A stretch of DNA of 6,450 bases from Candidatus Dadabacteria bacterium (GTDB lineage: Bacteria; J088), in contig RFIY01000360.1 of NCBI GenBank assembly GCA_003695505.1, positions 1 through 6,450 on the forward strand, written 5' to 3'. The notes beneath the pieces are model-generated. The model was not told where the DNA came from. It saw only the letters and a program-made list of their open reading frames with translations, and searched no databases. Both the position numbers and the translations under genes were made by a program. Positions 1-4,016 of this stretch are shown here, one piece after another (positions within the stretch are counted from its first letter, which is position 1; each line of letters starts with the position of its first letter).

Positions 1-403
1 CGGCCTCAAAGCAGACCTTCGTGCCATTGCGTCTGACACGTTCGCGATGCAATACGCGGTCGATTTCGGGCAGGCGCCGCGCCGTCTGCTCCGGATTCGC
101 CGCGATCCAGGCATCCCGAAATGCCTGGCAACGTTCACGCCGGCACCGGTTGCAGGGTCGGTGACCGGCCGAGAACGCGGTCGCCTCGTCGAGGAAGAAC
201 AGCTCAGAGTAAGTACCCGGGCCGAATACCTCACGGCGTTTCCCCTTGTACTCAAGCGTACACAGCACCCAGTTGGGGTGGCGCCAACGGTGCACGATGC
301 GCTTATGCTCGTCGTGCAGGATCCCGCGATTACCCATCCAGGCGCCGCGTGCGTTCACAGCCAACAGGTTACCGAAGGGGTCGACTCGATTCTGTAGTGG
401 CAT
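1..403 (-). CDS. Uncharacterised protein with Ada-like HRPCxxCR motif (partial, C-terminus off the window)
   Basis: The gene is read leftwards and cut by the window edge, leaving 134 codons. The N-terminus MPLQNRVDPFG and the phrases MGNRGILH and ELFFLDEATAFSAGHRPCNRCR look like a widespread family that I know only as hypothetical. Residues 66-88 resemble the second half of the zinc-binding N-terminal domain of Ada (phenylalanine-rich strand, AxxAGxRPCxRC). C84 and C87 match Ada's second cysteine pair. The first Ada pair is not evident; only one cysteine (C48) lies upstream and C92 follows. A metal site is therefore possible but unproven, and I assign no function. ATG at 403 is preferred over the in-frame ATG at 409 because GGGAG lies 7 nt before it and because the family starts MPLQNRV. 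It lies 77 nt downstream of the ADP-ribosylglycohydrolase gene on the same strand and may be co-transcribed with it. Confidence 0.85.
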   Translation of the reverse strand, partial: MPLQNRVDPFGNLLAVNARGAWMGNRGILHDEHKRIVHRWRHPNWVLCTLEYKGKRREVFGPGTYSELFFLDEATAFSAGHRPCNRCRRERCQAFRDAWIAANPEQTARRLPEIDRVLHRERVRRNGTKVCFEA

Positions 404-410
404 GGCCATG

Positions 411-415
411 CTCCC
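411..415 (-). promoter_or_regulatory. Ribosome binding site for the Ada-like hypothetical gene
   Basis: Reads GGGAG on the minus strand, 7 nt before the ATG at 403 but only 1 nt before the ATG at 409. The spacing decides in favour of the inner start. Confidence 0.6.
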
Positions 416-428
416 GTACCGCTGCATG

Positions 429-450
429 CCGTCCGATCAGGAACGGACAG
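429..450. other. Small stem-loop between two minus-strand genes
   Basis: GTCCG at 431-435 pairs with CGGAC at 444-448 across an 8-nt loop. In the minus-strand RNA a G-U pair and one more G-C pair extend it to 7 bp. No T-run follows, so it is not a classical terminator. It sits in the 77-nt gap after the ADP-ribosylglycohydrolase stop and may be chance in GC-rich DNA. Confidence 0.25.
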
Positions 451-480
451 CCCGACAGGGACAGTGTACCGTGGATGTCT

Positions 481-1683
481 TCAGGAACGATGCGTCGGCT
501 TGTGGTGACAAAGCTGCAAGGCCAGCTCGCGGATGTCTTCGGCCATAACCAGCCTGTCGAGCCAGGGCGCGGGGATGGCCTCGACGCCGTACCACGCGCC
601 GGCGATCTGGCCGACGATCGCGGCCGTCGTGTCGGCATCGTCACCGAGATTGGCGGCCAGAAGCACCGCGTCCCGGAAGTTGTCGGTGCGCCAGAAGCAC
701 CAGCAGGCGGCTTCGAGTGCATCCACCACGTAACCGCTGCCGCGAATCTCATCGGCAGATTTGGCGCGATAGCTGCCTCGGGCGATCGCGGCGATGCGCG
801 GGCTGAGTTCGGCCGGGTTCAATCCATCGGGGTGGAGGACGTGGGACTTCGATCTTCCGTCAAACGCGTGACACAGCATGGCCGCCAGGAGGCGGCAGGC
901 GTCGACACATTCGGCGGCGCCGTGGGTCGTGCGCGATGATTCCGCTGCCTGGCGAATGGCCGCGGAGATGTCGGGGTAGAAGAACATTGGCACCGGCGCC
1001 AGACGCATGATCGATCCGTTGCCGGCGCTGTGCGGATCGGTCGAGCCGGCGAATGGTTCGCCGCTCTGTTCGAAGCGGTGCAGCGCCGCCCGCACCGTGT
1101 TGCCGATGTCGAAACAACGCCCCGTGCTGCTCCAGAGGCCGTTTCGGTACCACTCCAGGTAGCGCCGCATCTGATCGGCGGGGTCGAAGCCGCTGCAACT
1201 CAGCAGGCTGTCGGCCAGGCACAGCGCCATCGAGGTGTCGTCGGTCCACGCACCGGCGGGCAGATCGAATGGTCCGCCGCCCACCATGTCGGTGAGCGGC
1301 GCGAAGCTGCCGCGGGGCCTGAACTCGACGGTCGTGCCGATGGCGTCGCCCACCGCAAGACCAAGCAGGCAACCGAGCATGCGGTCTTCGACGGTTGCTT
1401 CCGGGGGTTCGACAAAGGGCCGAACGACGATGCCGCCGAAGCGTGCTTCCTTCGCCCTGCAGCGGATCCCATCGACCCAGCAGATGTCCGCGTCGTACGG
1501 GCTGTTGTCGTCGATGTAGAAGCCACGACACCCGCCGATGTCCACGTTGCCAAATCCAACCCGCCGCCCGCTCGCATCCACCGCGCGCTCGATGCACGCC
1601 TCGCACAGGTAGTCGGGATAGCGCGCAAACGCAGTGACCGGCGCGCCGCAGATGCCGCAGGGCTGGGTTTCTGACTCACTCAC
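481..1683 (-). CDS. ADP-ribosylglycohydrolase (DraG family) with N-terminal zinc ribbon
   Basis: A 400-residue protein of two parts. Residues 1-90 form a small zinc-ribbon-like module with C9-x2-C12 and C27-x2-C30, followed by ICWVDGIRC and a KEARFGGIVV motif. I recall related modules as stand-alone small proteins in other bacteria. Residues 98-390 are a DraG-type ADP-ribosylglycohydrolase domain, which removes ADP-ribose from modified substrates with a binuclear Mg/Mn centre. Its motifs are GCLLGLAVGDAIGTTVEF (104-121), the metal-binding WTDDTSM (147-152), GNGSIMR (221-227), SRTTH (250-254) and LGDDADTTAAI (346-356), with the acidic metal ligands intact. GTG at 1683 is chosen because GAGG lies 6 nt upstream. 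An upstream in-frame TTG at 1725 has no such site. It follows vapC by 91 nt on the same strand. Substrate unknown; no DraT-like ADP-ribosyltransferase lies in the window. Confidence 0.92.
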   Translation of the reverse strand: MSESETQPCGICGAPVTAFARYPDYLCEACIERAVDASGRRVGFGNVDIGGCRGFYIDDNSPYDADICWVDGIRCRAKEARFGGIVVRPFVEPPEATVEDRMLGCLLGLAVGDAIGTTVEFRPRGSFAPLTDMVGGGPFDLPAGAWTDDTSMALCLADSLLSCSGFDPADQMRRYLEWYRNGLWSSTGRCFDIGNTVRAALHRFEQSGEPFAGSTDPHSAGNGSIMRLAPVPMFFYPDISAAIRQAAESSRTTHGAAECVDACRLLAAMLCHAFDGRSKSHVLHPDGLNPAELSPRIAAIARGSYRAKSADEIRGSGYVVDALEAACWCFWRTDNFRDAVLLAANLGDDADTTAAIVGQIAGAWYGVEAIPAPWLDRLVMAEDIRELALQLCHHKPTHRS

Positions 1684-1689
1684 GCGCGA

Positions 1690-1693
1690 CCTC
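1690..1693 (-). promoter_or_regulatory. Ribosome binding site that selects the GTG start of the ADP-ribosylglycohydrolase gene
   Basis: GAGG on the minus strand, 6 nt before the GTG at 1683-1681. This supports the 400-residue product rather than the longer version from TTG at 1725. Confidence 0.55.
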
Positions 1694-1713
1694 GATCCGT
1701 TGCGTTCCGTACC

Positions 1714-1741
1714 ACAATACCGCAACCTGACGGCAATGCAA
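1714..1741 (-). promoter_or_regulatory. Weak candidate promoter for the ADP-ribosylglycohydrolase gene
   Basis: On the minus strand TTGCAT (1741-1736), a 16-bp spacer and TATTGT (1719-1714) make a poor sigma-70-like pair (3/6 and 4/6 matches). It would start the transcript about 24 nt before the GTG, leaving room for the GAGG site. Read-through from vapBC is an equally good explanation. No convincing terminator lies in the 91-nt gap. Confidence 0.25.
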
Positions 1742-1774
1742 GGACCCGAGGGCCCGGTCGATGAAATGTGCGGA

Positions 1775-2206
1775 TCAATCGATGACGGTCAGATTGGCCT
1801 TGCGCGCGCCGTGCACCGTGTCGACGGAGATGTGCCGGTCGAATGTGACGAAACGCCCCTCGTGGGCGACCGCAAGCGCGAGAAGGTAGCTGTCCGTGAT
1901 TTGCTTTGGGCCGTGGATGCGGTCGTGGCGAATCAGGCTGGCCGAAAGCAGCGAAACGTCATCGGGCCAGAATTGATGCCAGCGTGTGGCGGTGGCATCG
2001 GCAAGCAGCTCGACGGCCTGGCCGAACGGAATCGGTGCAGGGTAGGCAGGCGTGGTGATGATGCGCAGGAAGCCATTCTGTGTGATGGGGCACGACGCCC
2101 AGCCGTGATCGATGGACCCCTCGAGCCAGGCGCGTGCGTCGTCGTGCCGGACATGGTTGGCGTCGAACAGCGCAATCAGGACGTTGACGTCCAGCAGTGC
2201 CCGCAT
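1775..2206 (-). CDS. vapC: VapC-type PIN-domain toxin (ribonuclease)
   Basis: A 143-residue PIN-domain protein, the usual VapC length. The acidic active-site positions are visible: D6 in LLDVNVLIALFD, D105 in QITDSYLLALA and D123 in TFDRH. The polar CPITQNGFLRI block (39-50) is also present. The order LDVNVLIAL, CPITQNGFLRI, ITDSYLLALA, TFDR matches the mycobacterial-type PIN subfamily (TIGR00028 as I remember it). Such toxins cut specific RNAs, often tRNA or rRNA, with Mg2+, and are held inactive by the cognate antitoxin. The ATG shares one base with the antitoxin's stop (TGATG), so translation is probably coupled. No frame or catalytic damage is seen, so the toxin appears intact. The RNA target cannot be told from sequence. 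Confidence 0.93.
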   Translation of the reverse strand: MRALLDVNVLIALFDANHVRHDDARAWLEGSIDHGWASCPITQNGFLRIITTPAYPAPIPFGQAVELLADATATRWHQFWPDDVSLLSASLIRHDRIHGPKQITDSYLLALAVAHEGRFVTFDRHISVDTVHGARKANLTVID

Positions 2207-2448
2207 CAGTACGGGCCATCCTCGCGCAACGCGTCGATCATTTCATCGGTCACGACGACGCCTCGTTTTCGGGCCAGCGGGCGGAACCCGTAAAAGGCGT
2301 CCTCTTCCTGAGCAGCGTCGCGTGTTTCGGCTTCCAGTGCGGTGCGGGCCAGATCGGACAGCACCTTGCCTGCGGATGTCCTTGACCGTCTCGCGCGCTG
2401 TTTGACGATCTGCAGGACATCGTCGTCGATGTCGAGGGTCGTACGCAT
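2206..2448 (-). CDS. vapB: VapB-type ribbon-helix-helix antitoxin
   Basis: An 80-residue protein. Residues 1-40 begin MRTTLDIDDDVLQIVKQRAR and continue SAGKVLSDLARTAL, a typical ribbon-helix-helix (CopG/MetJ-like) DNA-binding domain with an N-terminal beta strand and two helices. Residues 50-80 (YGFRPLARKRGVVVTDEMIDALREDG) match the flexible toxin-binding tail seen in VapB partners of PIN toxins. It neutralises VapC and, with it, should bind its own promoter. The gene order (antitoxin first) and the 1-bp overlap with vapC are standard. There is no Shine-Dalgarno site before the ATG. A TACAAT box lies 6 nt upstream, so the mRNA may be leaderless. Confidence 0.9.
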   Translation of the reverse strand: MRTTLDIDDDVLQIVKQRARRSRTSAGKVLSDLARTALEAETRDAAQEEDAFYGFRPLARKRGVVVTDEMIDALREDGPY

Positions 2449-2464
2449 ACCAACATTGTATGCG
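2444..2464. promoter_or_regulatory. Candidate VapB/VapBC operator palindrome
   Basis: CGCATAC (2444-2450) and GTATGCG (2458-2464) are perfect 7-bp inverted arms around a 7-bp spacer. The palindrome spans the vapB start codon and the -10 box, where RHH antitoxins usually bind to repress their own operon. Confidence 0.6.
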
Positions 2465-2484
2465 CATCACGCATCACGCATCAA
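2455..2484 (-). promoter_or_regulatory. vapBC promoter, predicted leaderless
   Basis: On the minus strand TTGATG (2484-2479), an 18-bp spacer and TACAAT (2460-2455) match sigma-70 boxes at 4/6 and 5/6. The -10 box ends 6 nt before the vapB ATG, so transcription should start at or within a base or two of the A of the ATG. Confidence 0.6.
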
Positions 2485-2496
2485 ATATCTGATGCG
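2463..2496. repeat. Three tandem CGCATCA heptamers plus one inverted copy
   Basis: CGCATCA occurs at 2463-2469, 2470-2476 and 2477-2483 without gaps. After AATATC the inverted form TGATGCG follows at 2490-2496. The array lies over the spacer and -35 box of the vapBC promoter and next to the palindrome at 2444-2464, whose arm is the similar CGCATAC. It is probably an extended RHH binding array. Confidence 0.8.
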
Positions 2497-2531
2497 GGTG
2501 CTGCCTGCGCATTTCGGCCGTACGCGGCACC

Positions 2532-2555
2532 ATGTCAGCCATGATGTCAGCAATG
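2532..2555 (+). repeat. 12-bp tandem duplication at the DUF523 start
   Basis: ATGTCAGCCATG is followed directly by ATGTCAGCAATG (11/12 identical), encoding MSAM-MSAM. It supplies four in-frame ATGs and makes the true start ambiguous. Confidence 0.85.
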
Positions 2556-3290
2556 AGCGAAACCACTGAACAACCCATCCCGCGCGTCGTCACGAGTCGT
2601 TGCCTCGAATCGGAGCCGGTACGCTATGACGGCACCGGTGTCGCGGTGCCCGGACTGCGCTGGTTGCTGCGCTATGTCGAGCGGGTGACGGTCTGTCCAG
2701 AGATCGCGGTTGGCCTCGGCGTGCCGCGACCGCCGATTCGTCTGCTGCGTGAGGACGGTGAGCTGGTCGTCCGTGACACTGTGAGCGGTCGCCGCGTGGA
2801 CGAGGCGTTGCGGGATTACGCGACCTCGTTCGCGGCCGGCGCTGCGACCGTGGACGGATTCATCCTCAAGGCGGGCTCGCCGAGCTGCGGTCTCGGGTCG
2901 GCAAAGATCTGGCGCGCGCTGGACGGTGATGACTGGGACGGGCGCGGTGACGGCGTGTTCGCGGAGCAGTTACAGAGGATGCGGCCGGATCGGCTGTTCG
3001 TCGACGAGTGCGCACTGACGACCGTGGATGGTTGCCTGGTGGTGCTGGCGCGGCTCAGGGCGCTGGCGCGGATCCGTCAGGTTGAACGCGGGCGGGCGGA
3101 TGCCGCATCGCTGCGGCCGCTGGCTGCGCTGACAGACATTGATCCGGCGTCGCTGGATGCGAACGATCTGCGTGAGCGGGTCATGATGGCGCAAGGCCCG
3201 GTCCGGGCCGGGGAGGGGCTGCTCGCCGACATCGACGGTGCGGCTTCAGATGAATTGGCGCAAATGATCGAAGAGGTTGCGGACGCCTGA
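2532..3290 (+). CDS. DUF523 family protein, TudS-like [4Fe-4S] desulfidase candidate
   Basis: A 252-residue protein from the first ATG. Residues 18-150 match DUF523: VVTSRCLESEPVRYDG (19-34), VCPEIAVGLGVPRPPIRL (54-71) and ILKAGSPSCGLG (111-122). C24, C55 and C119 sit at the positions that in TudS, the characterised 2-thiouracil desulfidase of this family, hold an oxygen-sensitive [4Fe-4S] cluster. The Fe-S desulfidase role is inferred from that homology. The usual acidic VDE stretch follows at about 158-160. Residues 165-252 are helix-rich and unrecognised; they do not look like the DUF1722 domain often fused to DUF523. The start is uncertain because ATGs at 2532, 2541, 2544 and 2553 are in frame, none with a clear Shine-Dalgarno site. 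The ATG at 2553 gives a family-like N-terminus. The gene is divergent from vapB (83-bp gap) and its 3' end overlaps the convergent regulator gene by 45 bp. Confidence 0.85.
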   Translation: MSAMMSAMSETTEQPIPRVVTSRCLESEPVRYDGTGVAVPGLRWLLRYVERVTVCPEIAVGLGVPRPPIRLLREDGELVVRDTVSGRRVDEALRDYATSFAAGAATVDGFILKAGSPSCGLGSAKIWRALDGDDWDGRGDGVFAEQLQRMRPDRLFVDECALTTVDGCLVVLARLRALARIRQVERGRADAASLRPLAALTDIDPASLDANDLRERVMMAQGPVRAGEGLLADIDGAASDELAQMIEEVADA

Positions 3291-3863
3291 GCCCCAGTTC
3301 TTGAGATCCTGGATGCTGCGCGGCGTGCGCAGCGCAATCAGAATGCGCAGCAGTTGCTGCGCGATCTCGGTCATCCGCAGCAGGAACCGCAGCCGGTCCG
3401 CGCGCCACGGGTGTGGTTCGCGGGTGCTGTCGAGCAACTCCGCCTCTTCGAGTGCAGCTTCGAGGCGGATGCGGGCGGCCTCGATCAGCATCCACTCGCG
3501 CGAGCGGAGTACGTCGGCGATCGTCGGCCAGACGTCGATCACGGCCTCGTAGGGTGCATTGCGGCTGTCGTCGGTGGCCCGGATCAGGCCCAGATCGACC
3601 AGCTCGCCGACCGCGCCACTGACCAGCGAGCGGCTGATGTCCAGTCGTCGCGCGATATCGGCTTGCGTCAACGGGTAGCGCGACAGCGCGAGCAGGCACC
3701 AGATACGGCCATAGACGCCTTTGAAGCCCCAGTATTCGATGAACTCGCCGACGGCGTCGCAGGCGGCCAGAACCTTGCGCTCCAGGCGTTCCTGCTGCAG
3801 CCCGGCTCGCTCGGGTGCAGGTTGGTGGCCCTGGATCCTGGATGCGGTGTGCTGCTGTGTCAT
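3246..3863 (-). CDS. GbsR/MarR-type winged-helix transcriptional regulator
   Basis: A 205-residue protein. Residues 31-110 form a MarR-like winged helix-turn-helix. FIEYWGFKGVYGRIWCLLAL (41-60) is the GbsR-family signature helix, LTQADIARRLDI (65-76) the positioning helix and SRSLVSGAVGELVDLGLI (77-94) the recognition helix, with a wing at about 95-108. Residues 115-175 are mostly helical (RIRLEAALEEAELL, LLRMTEIAQQLLRILIAL) and probably form the dimer interface. The ATG at 3863 is the first possible start: an in-frame TAG lies just upstream. No Shine-Dalgarno site is visible; a TAGAAT box lies 6 nt before the ATG, suggesting a leaderless mRNA. The gene is divergent from menF, and matching inverted repeats overlap both candidate promoters, so it probably regulates itself and menFD. 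The ligand is unknown. Its last 45 bp overlap the DUF523 gene tail to tail. Confidence 0.9.
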   Translation of the reverse strand: MTQQHTASRIQGHQPAPERAGLQQERLERKVLAACDAVGEFIEYWGFKGVYGRIWCLLALSRYPLTQADIARRLDISRSLVSGAVGELVDLGLIRATDDSRNAPYEAVIDVWPTIADVLRSREWMLIEAARIRLEAALEEAELLDSTREPHPWRADRLRFLLRMTEIAQQLLRILIALRTPRSIQDLKNWGSGVRNLFDHLRQFI

Positions 3864-3865
3864 GC

Positions 3866-3884
3866 GTTCATTCTAGCGCGAACA
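3866..3884. promoter_or_regulatory. Second regulator binding site, over the regulator's own -10 box
   Basis: Reads GTTCATTCTAGCGCGAACA. GTTC and GAAC are inverted with a 10-bp gap, exactly as in the perfect repeat at 3939-3966. The two 19-bp cores share 14 bases, including a central TAGC. It fully covers the candidate -10 box of the regulator gene, fitting autorepression. The site is weaker than the menF one, as only the inner arms are conserved. Confidence 0.6.
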
Positions 3885-3898
3885 TCAGCCGGATTCCA
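3870..3898 (-). promoter_or_regulatory. Candidate promoter of the regulator gene, predicted leaderless
   Basis: TAGAAT on the minus strand (3875-3870) matches the -10 consensus at 5/6 and ends 6 nt before the ATG at 3863. The -35 box is poor: TGGAAT at 3898-3893 with 17-bp spacing. Confidence 0.45.
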
Positions 3899-3928
3899 TT
3901 TTCTTCCTGCGGACGGCGAATAGGTCGA

Positions 3929-3957
3929 TTGTCGTGAGCAGTTGTTCACGGTAGCAT
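3929..3957 (+). promoter_or_regulatory. Candidate menFD promoter
   Basis: TTGTCG (3929-3934) and TAGCAT (3952-3957) are separated by 17 bp and each match sigma-70 boxes at 4/6. Transcription would start near 3964, giving a leader of about 53 nt. The -10 box lies at the centre of the inverted repeat 3939-3966, so a bound regulator would block RNA polymerase. Confidence 0.45.
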
Positions 3958-3966
3958 GAACAACTG
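3939..3966. promoter_or_regulatory. Perfect inverted repeat: candidate operator for the GbsR/MarR regulator
   Basis: CAGTTGTTCA (3939-3948) and TGAACAACTG (3957-3966) are perfect 10-bp inverted arms with an 8-bp spacer. It lies in the divergent regulator/menF intergenic region and covers the candidate menF -10 box. MarR-fold dimers bind palindromes of this kind. The core GTTCA-N9-GAACA recurs 78 bp away over the regulator's own start. Confidence 0.8.
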
Positions 3967-3978
3967 GTGTCCGGATGT

Positions 3979-4003
3979 CCCGGCCGCCGGGGGCTTCGGC
4001 CCC
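3979..4003 (+). other. menF leader hairpins, one capped by a UUCG tetraloop
   Basis: GGGGC (3990-3994), TTCG loop (3995-3998) and GCCCC (3999-4003) form a perfect 5-bp stem with the very stable C(UUCG)G cap. It ends 2 nt before the AGGAGG site. A competing stem pairs CCCGG (3979-3983) with CCGGG (3987-3991) and shares bases 3990-3991 with the first, so the two exclude each other. No T-run follows, so it is not an intrinsic terminator. Confidence 0.6.
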
Positions 4004-4005
4004 GT

Positions 4006-4011
4006 AGGAGG
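4006..4011 (+). promoter_or_regulatory. Strong ribosome binding site of menF
   Basis: AGGAGG, 5 nt before the GTG at 4017. It is the best Shine-Dalgarno match in the window and fixes the menF start. Confidence 0.85.
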
Positions 4012-4016
4012 GTCCA

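Noticed and set aside
121-939. 272-codon plus-strand frame
   Set aside because: It lies opposite the Ada-like and ADP-ribosylglycohydrolase genes, both of which have recognisable motifs. The product resembles nothing.
1641-1725. Longer ADP-ribosylglycohydrolase from TTG at 1725
   Set aside because: No ribosome site precedes the TTG, the extra 14 residues are unlike a protein N-terminus, and GTG at 1683 has GAGG at good spacing.
1634-2293. 219-codon plus-strand frame over vapC
   Set aside because: It is a mirror of vapC and neighbouring DNA, with no ribosome site or recognisable domain.
2463-2496. CGCATCA repeats as a CRISPR or replication iteron array
   Set aside because: The units are 7 bp with no spacers and sit on a toxin-antitoxin promoter. 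There is no cas or rep gene nearby.
3354-3923. 189-codon plus-strand frame over the regulator gene
   Set aside because: It is antisense to a gene with a clear winged helix and GbsR signature. The product lacks family features.
3990-4003. GGGGC-TTCG-GCCCC as an intrinsic terminator
   Set aside because: No T-run follows on either strand, and a strong Shine-Dalgarno site comes immediately after, so it is a leader element.
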